A DNA stretch of 64,000 bases from Nostoc sp. 'Lobaria pulmonaria (5183) cyanobiont' (GCF_002949795.1 NZ_CP026692.1:3952545-4016544), one strand, 5' to 3'. Numbered from the stretch's first letter, positions 1 through 9,042 are shown. Notes: generated from the letters alone by a model not told the origin. Numbers and translations: made by a program.

Positions 1-496
1 CATGTTCAAGTTCAGTGAATGACCATTGACTTTCCGCAGTTTTTACATACTGCATCACATGATACTGATATTGGTCAATTAAAATATATTCCTTGAATTC
101 TGGAATAGAGCGATAATAAAGAAACTTATCGCCTTGGTCATAATTTTTAGTCGATTTAGATAAAACTTCAGCAATTAACATCGGATTCATAACCGTTGTT
201 GTGCTGGTTCCTGTATAAATAGGTTGTCCCTCAATTACCATCACATCGGGATACGTATGCTGCCGATAACGGGGTATCCACAAACGCACATCACCAATAT
301 AAACATCATAATTTTTACGCCTTAAAGCAATTTTTAAGGATGCAGCTAAATTTAAAGCAATTTTATTATGATTTGTAGTGCCACCCGTCATCGGTACAAT
401 TTCTCCATCACGGTATTCGCTTTTATATACTGCCTTTTGTTCAATTTCTAAATACTCTTCAGGTGTGTAATATAACTTTTGTGTTTCTAACTGCAT
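1..496 (-). CDS. Uma2-family (DUF820) putative endonuclease, C-terminus cut by window edge
   Basis: About 165 residues are visible; the frame runs open from the ATG at 494-496 to the window edge. It begins MQLETQKLYYTPEEYLEIE and continues with YRDGEIVPMTGGTTNHN, then TYPDVMVIEG and PMLIAEVLSKST, the layout of the Uma2 PD-(D/E)XK nuclease-like family that is greatly expanded in cyanobacteria. The Asp of YPDV and the Glu of AEVLS fit the expected metal-binding residues. Family members are mostly uncharacterised and a restriction-like role is only inferred from the fold. It lies 38 bp downstream of the ArsR-type regulator on the same strand, so the two could be co-transcribed. Confidence 0.8.
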   Translation of the reverse strand, partial: MQLETQKLYYTPEEYLEIEQKAVYKSEYRDGEIVPMTGGTTNHNKIALNLAASLKIALRRKNYDVYIGDVRLWIPRYRQHTYPDVMVIEGQPIYTGTSTTTVMNPMLIAEVLSKSTKNYDQGDKFLYYRSIPEFKEYILIDQYQYHVMQYVKTAESQWSFTELEH

Positions 497-534
497 AAAA
501 ATACAACCTATAATTGTGCGGTTATTTTTTGTAT

Positions 535-1119
535 CTATGTTGTACGCCAATAAACCCCATTTTCTCGCTGCATTAACTGGCAAGCAATCAACTCTCGTCG
601 CAGAGTCGCACAGTCAATATGGTAGCGTTTGAGAATATCATTTACCAGGTGTTCAGGGTAGTTGACTCCTACATCAAACTGGTTTGCTAACCACTTAAGA
701 ATAACTAGACGCTTTTTCCGGCTAGCGGGGATTTCTTTGAGGCGTTGAACAGAGTCCTTGTCGGAGACATCGCCGTCGAAATAGTTTTTCAACACTTTAC
801 TTTCCCAAGCCTCAGTATCCACATCCTCAATCAAAGATGCTATTTTCTCAGGTGTGAAAATTTCCTTGCTAATGCTTTGCAAAGCCTCACTATCCAACTG
901 GTATAGACGGCTATTACCTTCAGGGCGCATTGTCACCAAATTTAGCTCCTTAAGTTTCGCTAAATGATGGGATACCGTGGGTTCCTTGAGTTGCAGTAGC
1001 ACCGCCAATTCTTCGACGCTGCACTCCTGATTCGCCAGGATACCTACAATCTTCAATCGGCTATCATCCGCTAATGCCTTGAAAAAGCGCAGTAAGATGT
1101 TAAATTGCTCTGGTTGCAT
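535..1119 (-). CDS. ArsR-family winged-helix regulator with C-terminal DUF2087 domain
   Basis: 194 residues. Residues about 5-80 form an ArsR-type winged helix (FFKALADDSRLKIVGIL, then a recognition helix in KEPTVSHHLAKLKELNLV and a wing NSRLYQLD). The C-terminal part (SRKKRLVILKWLANQF to the end, CQLMQRENGVYWRT) matches the DUF2087 domain often fused to such regulators. I see no CXC metal-binding motif in the DNA-binding helix, so metal sensing is not supported; the ligand is unknown. A long palindrome begins 6 bp before the start codon, which suggests autorepression. Uma2 follows on the same strand. Confidence 0.85.
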   Translation of the reverse strand: MQPEQFNILLRFFKALADDSRLKIVGILANQECSVEELAVLLQLKEPTVSHHLAKLKELNLVTMRPEGNSRLYQLDSEALQSISKEIFTPEKIASLIEDVDTEAWESKVLKNYFDGDVSDKDSVQRLKEIPASRKKRLVILKWLANQFDVGVNYPEHLVNDILKRYHIDCATLRRELIACQLMQRENGVYWRTT

Positions 1120-1124
1120 AACTA

Positions 1125-1156
1125 ACTTCTAATTAGACATCTATCTAATTAGAAGT
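1125..1156 (-). promoter_or_regulatory. Palindromic operator in front of the ArsR/DUF2087 gene
   Basis: Two perfect 13-bp arms (ACTTCTAATTAGA at 1125-1137 and its reverse complement at 1144-1156) are separated by 6 bp. A further partial copy, TCTAATTG, follows at 1160-1167. The site lies just upstream of the ATG at 1117-1119 and would overlap the ribosome-binding region or promoter. Binding by the adjacent regulator is inferred from position and symmetry. Confidence 0.7.
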
Positions 1157-1219
1157 ATATCTAATTGAAAAGCTCAGATCCCCAAATTCTCACAGAAGCC
1201 GGGGATTTTGTTGTTAAAT

Positions 1220-2506
1220 TTAACTAAACTGTTCCTCTGCATCGAGGTTAAATAACATTTGCAGAGTTTGCATACAGCGCCTTCTGGCTTCCACATCCTG
1301 CTGCGATCGCAACTGTACCATCGGGTCATGTAAAATTTTATTGACAATTCCCCGTGTTAATGCTTCAATTACTTCTTGATGTTTTTCAGCGAATTCCGAA
1401 CCCAATCTCGACAAAGCTTTTTCTAATTCTTGTTCGCGGATGGTTTCAACTTTATTTCGCAGACAGCTGATAGTAGTCACAGTTTCAAGAGAGCGCCACC
1501 AAATATCAAAGGCTTCCACTTCTTCCTCTAAAAGTCGCTCGGCTTCCTGTGCAATCTTGCGACGGCTTTCGTAGTTTTGCGCCACTACAGCCTTCAAATC
1601 ATCCACGTTAAACGCCTGCACATTTTCTAGTTCATTAACATCCGCATGAACATTACGTGGCACAGAAATATCAAATAACATTAAAGAGCGCTGAACTTCT
1701 AAAACCATTTCCAACTTGGCACGGTCAAGTATTGGCTCTGTTGCCGAAGTACTTGTAAACACCAAATCACTATCGGCAATCACTGTCATCATTTCCGATA
1801 GCGGATGAATTTTGATTGGTTGTTGAGGGAACTGCTTTGCTAATTCTTGGGCGCGATCGCGAGAGCGATTTACAATACTAATTTCCACAGCACCTTTAGA
1901 AAGTAGGTGTTGCACCAGCAGCCGCGACATTTTACCAGCACCCAGAATTACCACTCGGCAAGCTGCTAAATTTGCTACTTTTAGCTGCGCTAACTCTACA
2001 GCTGCCGAACTGATAGAGACAGCGCCAGTACCAATACTAGTTTCAGTGCGAACCCGCTTACCAGCTGTCAGCGCTTGTTTAAATAATCGATTCAAAATGG
2101 TTTTTATACCGTTATATTGCTGTCCCAGTTTGTGAGTAGTTTTCACCTGAGCCAGTATTTGACCTTCTCCGAGTACCAGACTATCTAAACCACCTGCTAC
2201 CCGCATAACGTGCATCACTGCATCATCATGTAGCAGCATAAACAAATGCCGTCGCAGAGAAAGCACGGGTAATTTACTGTATTCTGCAAGAAACTGCGTT
2301 ATCTCTCGGATACCTTGGTCTGCTTCACTGGTAACAATGTAAATTTCCAGGCGGTTACAAGTGCTAAGAATTGCAACTTCGTCAATATGGGGATAGCTGG
2401 CCAGTTGAGCGATCGCACTTTCAATCTGTGGTTCTGGAATGCTCAGTTTTTCCCGGACTTCTACTGGGGCTGTTTTATGGCTTAACCCCACCACTGCTAT
2501 ATTCAT
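1220..2506 (-). CDS. hemA: Glutamyl-tRNA reductase
   Basis: 428 residues, full length for the family. It reduces glutamyl-tRNA(Glu) to glutamate-1-semialdehyde with NADPH, the first committed step of the C5 route to haem, chlorophyll and bilins. The N-terminal catalytic domain shows [13 protein letters not shown] and [10 protein letters not shown] with the catalytic Cys at about residue 50. [15 protein letters not shown] follows, then a Rossmann domain ([17 protein letters not shown], about 185-200) and a C-terminal helical dimerisation domain. It lies 240 bp downstream of glpX on the same strand; the spacer holds repeats and a hairpin, so co-transcription is uncertain. Confidence 0.97.
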   Translation of the reverse strand: MNIAVVGLSHKTAPVEVREKLSIPEPQIESAIAQLASYPHIDEVAILSTCNRLEIYIVTSEADQGIREITQFLAEYSKLPVLSLRRHLFMLLHDDAVMHVMRVAGGLDSLVLGEGQILAQVKTTHKLGQQYNGIKTILNRLFKQALTAGKRVRTETSIGTGAVSISSAAVELAQLKVANLAACRVVILGAGKMSRLLVQHLLSKGAVEISIVNRSRDRAQELAKQFPQQPIKIHPLSEMMTVIADSDLVFTSTSATEPILDRAKLEMVLEVQRSLMLFDISVPRNVHADVNELENVQAFNVDDLKAVVAQNYESRRKIAQEAERLLEEEVEAFDIWWRSLETVTTISCLRNKVETIREQELEKALSRLGSEFAEKHQEVIEALTRGIVNKILHDPMVQLRSQQDVEARRRCMQTLQMLFNLDAEEQFS

Positions 2507-2576
2507 TTGCTAAATCGTAGTTACTAGTTGGTAGTTGAAAATAGGGCATTAAGTCAGAATAGGGAATGGGGAATTT

Positions 2577-2614
2577 TTGTTTATTGGTTGAGAGTTTTTT
2601 CAACCAACAAACAA
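2577..2614. repeat. Stem-loop between glpX and hemA
   Basis: Two 15-nt arms (TTGTTTATTGGTTGA and TCAACCAACAAACAA) pair at 14 of 15 positions around an 8-nt loop. No T-run follows on either strand, so it is not a typical terminator. It is surrounded by repeat-like sequence (GGGAATGGGG, TAACTACTAACTAG). Confidence 0.55.
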
Positions 2615-2746
2615 TAACTAATCACTAAATACTAACTACTAACTAGTGTAAGGATGAAACATTTAGGTGAATATTTTTCCGTTTTATCGAAACATTTCTT
2701 TCTAAATGCTTTACCCCTACTTTTACCATTCCCCATTCCCTAAAAA

Positions 2747-3784
2747 TTAGTTCAGTTGGAGAGTCTTGGGTTCACCAAACATGTGAATCGTATCAACAAA
2801 TCGAGCCGTTTTCGATTGGTTAGAAATTACCAAGCTTTGAGTTCTGGCTCCACCGTTGAAGAAACGTACACCTTCCATGAGATTACCACTGGTAATGCCG
2901 CTAGCAGCGAACAGAACAGTTTTACCAGATGCCAGTTCATGAGCATCATAGACCTTATCGGGGTCATTGATATTCATAGACTTTAAGCGATCAATATTGG
3001 CTTCTCTGCTTTCTCCAATCAGACCTGTTTTTACGACTGCTGGATCGTAAATCAGTTGACCTTGGAAGTGTCCACCCAAAGCACGCATTGCAGCTGCTGA
3101 GATTACGCCTTCAGGAGCCGCACCGATACCCATCAGCGCGTGGATATTAGTTCCAGCAAAACCACAGCTGATGGCTGCACCCACATCACCATCTGAAATT
3201 AGGGCGACTCTCGCTCCAGCCTCACGGATTTCTTTAATTAAATCGTTGTGGCGTTCGCGCTTCATCACCACGACCACAAGTTCTTCAATCGAGCGATCTA
3301 GACACTCAGCGAGAATCTTGAGGTTTTCTGTTGCTGACTTGTTGATGTCTACCTTGCCCTTAGCTGCGGGAGGTGCTGCTAACTTCTTCATGTAAAAGTC
3401 AGGAGCAGCAAATAATCCACCCTTCTCAGAAATTGCCAACACAGCCATCGAACCAGGTTGTCCATAAGCTACCAAGTTCGTACCTTCACAAGGGTCAACG
3501 GCGATATCAATTTCGATTAATTCATCAGGGTTACACAAACTACTGGCATTTGGTTGGGTACAGATACCAACTTCTTCCCCGATGTATAACATAGGTGCGT
3601 TGTCGCGTTCGCCTTCCCCAATCACAATGCGACCCCGCATATAGATTTTATTCATCCGCTCCCGCATAGCTTCCACTGCTACTTGGTCAGCAATGTCTTT
3701 TTCGCCTTTGCCCATCCACTTCGAGGAAGCGATCGCGGCTTGCTCTACTACTTCAATAATCTCTAAACCAAGTGAATTTTCCAC
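2747..3784 (-). CDS. glpX: GlpX-type (class II) fructose-1,6-/sedoheptulose-1,7-bisphosphatase
   Basis: 345 residues, normal for the cyanobacterial dual-function enzyme. It dephosphorylates fructose-1,6- and sedoheptulose-1,7-bisphosphate in the Calvin cycle. Visible landmarks are the metal-binding stretch [19 protein letters not shown] (about 55-73), the catalytic VDPCEGTNL loop (about 97-105), and [14 protein letters not shown]. The start ATG gives the family N-terminus [17 protein letters not shown]. hemA is next on the same strand. Confidence 0.96.
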   Translation of the reverse strand: MENSLGLEIIEVVEQAAIASSKWMGKGEKDIADQVAVEAMRERMNKIYMRGRIVIGEGERDNAPMLYIGEEVGICTQPNASSLCNPDELIEIDIAVDPCEGTNLVAYGQPGSMAVLAISEKGGLFAAPDFYMKKLAAPPAAKGKVDINKSATENLKILAECLDRSIEELVVVVMKRERHNDLIKEIREAGARVALISDGDVGAAISCGFAGTNIHALMGIGAAPEGVISAAAMRALGGHFQGQLIYDPAVVKTGLIGESREANIDRLKSMNINDPDKVYDAHELASGKTVLFAASGITSGNLMEGVRFFNGGARTQSLVISNQSKTARFVDTIHMFGEPKTLQLN

Positions 3785-4139
3785 AGAGTTTGCCCTCTCA
3801 GTTGCTTGAATTTGCGTCGTTTAATCTGCCTATTTCAGTTTTCAAGTCTACCAAAGGGCGGATACACGTGGAAGAAAGTTAAGTTTTACTGCTAACTCGT
3901 TAGAAAAGTGCCAGTTAACACATCCTGATTTTTTACTCATAACCACTCCAGTATAAAACGTCTTCAAAAGTAACTAAGTTAAAAATTGGTACAAATGCGT
4001 AACAGTGTATATCTAGAAAATTGCTTTTCTTCAGTATCTATCTTTAGGTATAAAATAATAAAGAAAAAAGCTGGGAGATTCACTAAAAACTCAAAAATGA
4101 GGCGCAGAGTAAATAACTTGTCAAATTCAGAGGTAAATC
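3785..4139. other. Divergent intergenic region, no gene seen
   Basis: 355 bp between the glpX start (minus) and the DUF981 gene start (plus). It must hold promoters for both, but I could not assign boxes with confidence. An AGAGGT ribosome-binding site lies just before the GTG start at 4140. Confidence 0.5.
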
Positions 4140-4712
4140 GTGTTTATTGACTACATCACCCTTATGTTAATCAACATGGTAGCTGGGTTATTTCTACTCG
4201 CTGACTATGTGTATCGTGGTATAGATAGTTTTAATCAAAGACCGTGGATTCCGGGGTTTGGAATTACGGGTGCGATCGCACTCACAACTGGTTTACACAT
4301 GAGCTTCACCTGGCCAGTAATGGGTAGCTTTAACATTGCCTTCGGTGAAACAAGTGTCTTATTTGGAATCTTGTTTGTGGCAGCTGCGATCGCCCTGGCT
4401 CAAGGTTGGGATTTATTGACAATCGCAATTTACGGCTTCTTTGCTGGTGCAGTTGCGATCGTAGTCGGTATCCGGATCATCAACTTGAATTTGACAAAGC
4501 AACCGCTTTTATCAGGAATCGGCTTTATTTTAACTGGATTAGGTGGTATTTTTGCAGCACCAACTCTTTATTGGAAAACCAACCGAACTTGGCGGCTAAT
4601 TGGCGTAGCAGTGCTGATAGTAGCCGCTCTAATTTGGGCATTGACTGGATATTTATCTTACTGGAATCATTTAGAGAGTTTCCAAAAGTGGGTTCCAGCG
4701 CCGATGCGGTAA
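4140..4712 (+). CDS. DUF981-family integral membrane protein
   Basis: 190 residues, starting with GTG preceded by AGAGGT. About six hydrophobic segments are visible (YITLMLINMVAGLFLLADYV, ITGAIALTTGLHMSFTW, SVLFGILFVAAAIALAQG and later ones). The pattern fits the DUF981 family of small bacterial and archaeal membrane proteins of unknown function. The glutaredoxin gene follows within 50 bp on the same strand, so they may share a transcript. No substrate can be inferred. Confidence 0.75.
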   Translation: MFIDYITLMLINMVAGLFLLADYVYRGIDSFNQRPWIPGFGITGAIALTTGLHMSFTWPVMGSFNIAFGETSVLFGILFVAAAIALAQGWDLLTIAIYGFFAGAVAIVVGIRIINLNLTKQPLLSGIGFILTGLGGIFAAPTLYWKTNRTWRLIGVAVLIVAALIWALTGYLSYWNHLESFQKWVPAPMR

Positions 4713-4760
4713 GCAATGATCTAGGCTAGAGACATAATGAAAACCTTGCTTAAGATCAAT

Positions 4761-5075
4761 ATGCTGGACTTTCTTAATCCCGTTTTAAATCGCCATCCAG
4801 AGCGAGTCAAAGCCAATGTCGAACTTTACACCTGGCAAACTTGTCCTTACTGCATTCGTGCCAAAATACTGCTGTGGTGGAAAGGGGTAAATTTTACTGA
4901 ATACAAAATCGACGGCGACGAAGCAGCCAGAGCTAAAATGGCAGAACGCGCTAACGGCCGCCGTTCCGTACCACAAATTTTTATCAATAACCAGCACATT
5001 GGCGGCTGCGATGACCTCTATCAGCTAGACACACAAAGTCAACTCGATCCCCTTTTAGCCCAAGCCGCTATTTAG
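4761..5075 (+). CDS. grxC: Dithiol glutaredoxin (glutaredoxin 3 type, CPYC)
   Basis: A thioredoxin-fold thiol-disulfide oxidoreductase that reduces disulfides and mixed disulfides with glutathione. The active site CPYC sits in VELYTWQTCPYCIRAK. The cis-Pro region RRSVPQIFINNQ and the GGCDDLYQLD motif, both of which help bind glutathione, are present. I prefer the ATG at 4761 (MLDFLNP) because it fits the length of cyanobacterial homologues as I remember them; an in-frame ATG at 4737 would add 8 residues. It is distinct from the CGFS monothiol glutaredoxin at 8.5 kb. Confidence 0.92.
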   Translation: MLDFLNPVLNRHPERVKANVELYTWQTCPYCIRAKILLWWKGVNFTEYKIDGDEAARAKMAERANGRRSVPQIFINNQHIGGCDDLYQLDTQSQLDPLLAQAAI

Positions 5076-5153
5076 AAATCAAATTAGCCCCCAACAATTT
5101 CTTTGGTGATACTGTGTTGGGCAATTTTGGATTTTAAATTACTCGGTGAGCAA

Positions 5154-5211
5154 GTTCGTAGTAAGGACTTTATTCTTTAATTTTCTAAGCACTAAAGTGC
5201 TTACTACAAAC
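5154..5211. repeat. Small inverted-repeat element (hairpin, MITE-like)
   Basis: The left end GTTCGTAGTAAGGACTTTA and the right end TAAAGTGCTTACTACAAAC are near-perfect inverted repeats enclosing a short A/T core. The 58-bp unit lies between the glutaredoxin and tadA genes. It resembles dispersed repeats of Nostoc genomes as I recall them; only one copy is in this window. Confidence 0.6.
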
Positions 5212-5299
5212 TTTTCATTACTAGCTTAGACATTGTGCCAGTAAACTGTACTGCAAGTTTGCCCACCTTTAAAGCAAGGAGTATCTAATTGATAAGAAT

Positions 5300-5785
5300 A
5301 TGCTAACTAAGTATACAGAATATCTTATACATCAACAATGGATGAGTTATGCCTTAGAATTAGCAAAAACAGCAGGTGATGCAGGTGAAATCCCTGTAGG
5401 TGCTGTTATCATTGATTCGACAGGCAAATTGCTAGCGCAAGGAGAAAACAGAAAAGAGGGCGACAAAGATCCTACCGCTCATGCGGAAATTCTCGCTCTC
5501 AAGACAGCGGCAACAACTTTACAAAATTGGCATCTTAATGAATGCACCCTCTATGTAACTCTCGAACCTTGCCCGATGTGTGCAGGTGCGATCGTCCAAT
5601 CACGATTAGGATTACTTGTATATGGAGTAGACGATACAAAAACTGGCGCAATTCGTACAGTTATTAACATCCCCGATAGCGCTGCTTCTAATCACCGCTT
5701 ACAGGTAATCGGAGGCATACTAGAGTCAGCTTGTCGTCAGCAATTACAGGCTTGGTTTGCTACTAAGCGGCGTCGGGTAAAATAA
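5300..5785 (+). CDS. tadA: tRNA-specific adenosine deaminase
   Basis: 161 residues, typical length. It converts adenosine-34 of tRNA-Arg(ACG) to inosine. The zinc and catalytic motifs are clear: TAHAEILAL supplies the zinc-binding His and catalytic Glu, and PCPMCAGAI supplies the two zinc Cys residues. The N-terminal helix (WMSYALELAKTAGDAGEIPVGAVI) fits TadA rather than a cytosine or riboflavin deaminase. It stands alone on the plus strand, with plsC about 110 bp downstream. Confidence 0.95.
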   Translation: MLTKYTEYLIHQQWMSYALELAKTAGDAGEIPVGAVIIDSTGKLLAQGENRKEGDKDPTAHAEILALKTAATTLQNWHLNECTLYVTLEPCPMCAGAIVQSRLGLLVYGVDDTKTGAIRTVINIPDSAASNHRLQVIGGILESACRQQLQAWFATKRRRVK

Positions 5786-5897
5786 CGGACAGAGGTAAAA
5801 CTGTCCATTTAGTACGACACAAGTCACGCAAGAGAATCTACGGTGTAACTAATCAGGTATTTCATTAAATTTTACCCGTCAATCAGCTGCATTCGTC

Positions 5898-6656
5898 ATG
5901 ATGGAATTTTACTCTTCATCCGATACTTGCCAGCACACCCCAGTAAATCCTCAGGTAGATAGCACTACCTCAAGGGTTTCTCCTTGGTTAAGTCCTCTGG
6001 CATATTTATTAGGGCGTCACTGCCTATTACCATTATTCTTTGGACAAATTAGAATAACCGGACAAAAAAATATCCCTACAACTGGGCCTGTGATCCTTGC
6101 GCCTACTCATCGGGCGCGTTGGGATGCCTTGCTCGTACCTTACGCTACCTCTGATTGTCGGAGAGAACAAGACCTGCGGTTTATGGTGACTATTGACGAA
6201 TGCCAAGGTTTGCAAGGCTGGTTTGTCCAACGTTTGGGGGGGTTTCCTGTAAATTCTAAGCATCCGTCAATTCGCACGCTGCGACATGGAGTAGAACTAC
6301 TTCAGCAGCACAAAACCCTGGTAATCTTTCCAGAAGGTAATATTTTTCGTGATGGCCAAGTTCACCAGCTGAAGCCGGGAATTGCTCGTCTTGCTTTGAG
6401 TGCTGAATCTAGTCATTCCGGGCTGGGAGTGAAAATTATACCCATAGGCATTAATTACAGCCAATCTCATCCCAATTGGGGTACAGATGTGAGTATTGAC
6501 ATTGGCTCTCCAATCAAAGTCGCGGATTACATGAATGGCTCTATAAAACAAGATGCCAAAAGCATTACAACTGATTTAGCAAAGGCACTGCAACAATTGA
6601 GCCATCAAGAAACAAAAATTACTAACCACGCATTTGCAGAAGTTACTAATTCTTGA
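5898..6656 (+). CDS. plsC: 1-acyl-glycerol-3-phosphate acyltransferase (PlsC family)
   Basis: 252 residues. The family transfers an acyl chain to lysophosphatidate at the membrane. The acyltransferase catalytic motif HX4D appears as HRARWD in PTHRARWDALLV, and the substrate motif as VIFPEGNIFRDG. A third block reads KIIPIGINYS. Tandem ATGs at 5898 and 5901 make the exact start ambiguous by one residue. Cyanobacteria carry several PlsC paralogues, and this sequence alone does not say which acyl-acceptor it prefers. Confidence 0.85.
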   Translation: MMEFYSSSDTCQHTPVNPQVDSTTSRVSPWLSPLAYLLGRHCLLPLFFGQIRITGQKNIPTTGPVILAPTHRARWDALLVPYATSDCRREQDLRFMVTIDECQGLQGWFVQRLGGFPVNSKHPSIRTLRHGVELLQQHKTLVIFPEGNIFRDGQVHQLKPGIARLALSAESSHSGLGVKIIPIGINYSQSHPNWGTDVSIDIGSPIKVADYMNGSIKQDAKSITTDLAKALQQLSHQETKITNHAFAEVTNS

Positions 6657-7315
6657 AATAGTCAAACTTCATAATTATTGACCGTGCATAATTTAGAAAC
6701 TGCACCTTTTCAATATTTGACACTAATTGCTAACTGCTATATTCATTCTGAGTAAGTCACAAAAGATTAGTGGTATTTTGCAACCTTTAAGGATGTATAT
6801 ATATAGATTACCCTCTATTGATCATATATTCAGCCAAATTGGCATTTTTTTGAGCCAATAGCTAATTAATTGTCTGCAAACTACTGAATTACTTGATGAT
6901 AAAGATTTTGATTATTTGGTCAGATAGTTAAATAAAAGTTGAAAAGCGCGGACTGAGGATATCGCTATTCTGAACTAGTTTGGTGCGATGCCTACGGTTT
7001 TTGCTAGCCTACGCAAATACTTCAAGCAGTGATTTGGGAAAATTCTCCTGCCAAATATTCTAGTTAAGCTGAGATAATTATTGGGGAAGAAAGTCGGTAG
7101 TCAGACAAATGGTAAGGCACTCCACCGTAGGTATCGCTGATTACAGCGACATAAGTTAGTTGGTATACAGGGGTAATGGGAACTCTATTAAACTGATTTT
7201 TAGTCTAAATCAGAGATACTTAGGATGTAACTTTGCTTTGTCCAAGACCAAAACAGAGTTAAGATACCCGAAGTTTCCGTAACTCTTTTATATAGTTGTC
7301 GCACTAATTGATCCC
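6657..7315. other. Non-coding gap, no gene seen
   Basis: About 660 bp, AT-rich, between plsC and the secreted protein gene. A short relic of a GCGATGCCTACGG-type repeat appears near 6985-7015. I see no tRNA, no convincing ORF and no clear terminator. Confidence 0.5.
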
Positions 7316-7924
7316 ATGAACACTGCTGTCGCTGTTACCTTGATGCACCGTACTGTTTTATCAGTTATAGCAGTCCTCAGCCTGCTATCACCTGTGAATG
7401 CTCAGGTATCACAGTCACCAGGCACTACCAGCCAACCACAACCCATTGACCCCAACGCTCCTAATAACCTCCGCCCCATAACCGAAAGTAACAGCCTTTT
7501 GAGCATTGCAGGTGGCGATCGCTTACTAAAAGATGCAGAACAAGCTGTTTCTGCTCAAAACTACCCTTTAGCTGCCAAAAAACTGCAAGAAGCACGTCAA
7601 GTTTATAATCAGCTATCTAATTTTTATCAAGAGTTAAATTCTAGCTTTTCGGGAATTGACAACAGAGTTTCTGATTCTCAACGTCAAAAAGCTCTATTAA
7701 CAGCCCAAAAGCGAGATGAAGCTACTTTTCAGCTAGCATTGGTACATCGGGCACAAAATCAGCCAGAATTAGCTGTACCATTGTTGATTCAAATAATTAA
7801 GAGTCAAAACCCAACGCGGGATTTAGGCAAGAAAGCCTATAAACAGTTGTTTGAGTTGGGTTTTGTTGATTCTCCTTATCCCAGAGAAGGTGGTAATTCA
7901 TCCTCCTCATCCCCAAAAAAATAA
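7316..7924 (+). CDS. Secreted protein of unknown function with helical (TPR-like) core
   Basis: 202 residues. An N-terminal signal peptide is visible (TVLSVIAVLSLLSPVNAQ, cleavage likely after NAQ), followed by a Pro/Gln-rich linker. The helical region (LLKDAEQAVSAQNYPLAAKKLQEARQ and later DEATFQLALVHRAQNQPELAVPLL) resembles tetratricopeptide helices without a full consensus. The tail is Ser/Lys-rich. A periplasmic location is inferred. I do not recognise a named family; related proteins seem to be cyanobacterial. Confidence 0.75.
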   Translation: MNTAVAVTLMHRTVLSVIAVLSLLSPVNAQVSQSPGTTSQPQPIDPNAPNNLRPITESNSLLSIAGGDRLLKDAEQAVSAQNYPLAAKKLQEARQVYNQLSNFYQELNSSFSGIDNRVSDSQRQKALLTAQKRDEATFQLALVHRAQNQPELAVPLLIQIIKSQNPTRDLGKKAYKQLFELGFVDSPYPREGGNSSSSSPKK

Positions 7925-8147
7925 ATTAAATTTTTGTTACCTCTTTGTTACCTACATTCTCCTAAGCAGTTGCTTGGGAACGCCCCAGTGCTAGGATAGA
8001 GCTATCTGCCCTAACCTTGACCCGGCGTTCTCAAGCAATACACCTCAGAAGCGCCTTTGTCTACAGCCTTGCCAAAACCTGAAGTTGGCACAGGCATTTG
8101 CTCTATATCTGTTAATAATAGAAAAGTAAGTTTTTTCAGGAATTGCG

Positions 8148-8405
8148 ATGATTAGTCCGCAACAGGTTGAGGAAATGATCAAGGCGGAACTGCCAGACGC
8201 ACAGATTCAGGTGCAAGACTTGACTGGTGGCGGCGACCACTATCAGGTGACAGTAGTTTCATCGCACTTTGCAGGTAAAGGATTAGTGCAACAGCACCAG
8301 TTAGTTTATGGTGCGTTGGGTCAAGCTATGTCAACTGAAGCGATTCATGCCTTGGCGGTGAAAACATACACTCCCGAAGCTTGGCAAGCAACAGCAACTT
8401 CGTAA
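8148..8405 (+). CDS. bolA: BolA-family protein
   Basis: 85 residues, normal for short BolA proteins. The class II KH-like fold is recognised from [34 protein letters not shown] and the invariant His near the C-terminus ([12 protein letters not shown]). BolA partners monothiol CGFS glutaredoxins in [2Fe-2S] cluster handling and iron regulation. The next gene, 87 bp downstream on the same strand, encodes exactly such a glutaredoxin. Confidence 0.93.
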   Translation: MISPQQVEEMIKAELPDAQIQVQDLTGGGDHYQVTVVSSHFAGKGLVQQHQLVYGALGQAMSTEAIHALAVKTYTPEAWQATATS

Positions 8406-8492
8406 ATAAGAGTTAGAAGTTAGGAGTTATGAATCTAGACTCCTCACTCCTCACTCCTCACTGTTGAATCCAACATAGGAAACATAAATACC
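8406..8492. repeat. Short tandem repeat tract between bolA and grxD
   Basis: GTTAGAAGTTAGGAGTT is followed by three CTCCTCA units. Similar GTTAGGAGTTA-type tracts occur near 49315, 58695 and 62625, so this is a dispersed low-complexity repeat. A GGAAA before the ATG at 8493 could be the ribosome-binding site. Confidence 0.5.
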
Positions 8493-8816
8493 ATGACACC
8501 AGAACTCAAAGACAAAATTGATAGCTTGCTACAAGAAAACAAGATTTTAGTTTTCATGAAGGGAAACAAGTTAATGCCCCAATGTGGTTTCTCCAACAAC
8601 GTTGTGCAGATTCTCAATACCTTGGGAGTTCCCTTTGAGACGGTTGACGTTCTATCAGACGCTGAAATTCGTCAAGGTATTAAAGAATACTCTAGCTGGC
8701 CCACAATTCCCCAAGTGTATCTCAATGGTGAATTCCTTGGCGGTTCTGACATCTTAATTGAACTATACCAAAAAGGTGAATTGCAGCAAAAGGTAGAAGT
8801 AGCATTAGCTTCTTAA
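8493..8816 (+). CDS. grxD: Monothiol glutaredoxin, CGFS type (Grx4/GrxD)
   Basis: 107 residues. The CGFS active site is seen in KLMPQCGFSNNVVQIL, preceded by the family FMKGNK segment. The WPTIPQVYLNGEFLGGSDI stretch gives the WP motif, cis-Pro and glutathione-binding GG. Such proteins bind and transfer a [2Fe-2S] cluster as a glutathione-bridged dimer and form mixed complexes with BolA, encoded just upstream. A strong intrinsic terminator follows. Confidence 0.95.
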   Translation: MTPELKDKIDSLLQENKILVFMKGNKLMPQCGFSNNVVQILNTLGVPFETVDVLSDAEIRQGIKEYSSWPTIPQVYLNGEFLGGSDILIELYQKGELQQKVEVALAS

Positions 8817-8892
8817 TCTTTCTTTACGCAAACTAAAGGATACACTGCTGAATTTGCCCTTCGCAATCAAGGCAATCTGCCATTTTTAATAT

Positions 8893-8939
8893 CCTTGAAA
8901 GGAGAGACACTATATTCTCTCCCCTTTCAAGGGTTTTTT
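8893..8939 (+). terminator. Rho-independent terminator after grxD
   Basis: The left arm CCTTGAAAGGAGAGA pairs with TCTCTCCCCTTTCAAGG with a 2-nt bulge, and a run of six T follows directly on the plus strand. Strong stem plus T-tract. Confidence 0.85.
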
Positions 8940-8995
8940 AATCGGTTTCTGACAAAAATACTCTTTGTTGGACTTAGTTTCATACCTAGCCAACA

Positions 8996-9042
8996 ATCCC
9001 CTCAGTCCTATATTGGCAAAACCAATATAGGACTGAGGGGAT
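8996..9042. repeat. Perfect 21-bp inverted repeat (hairpin)
   Basis: The arms at 8996-9016 and 9022-9042 are exact reverse complements around a 5-nt loop CAAAA. It lies in the convergent gap between grxD (plus) and DUF6761 (minus), 57 bp past the grxD terminator. No T-run follows on either strand, so it is not a standard terminator. Confidence 0.85.

Noticed and set aside
8430-8461. Tandem CTCCTCA units that might suggest a CRISPR-like array or a Yfr1-type RNA
   Set aside because: Units are 7-8 bp without unique spacers, and the Yfr1 core ACTCCTCACAC is absent. It is a low-complexity repeat.
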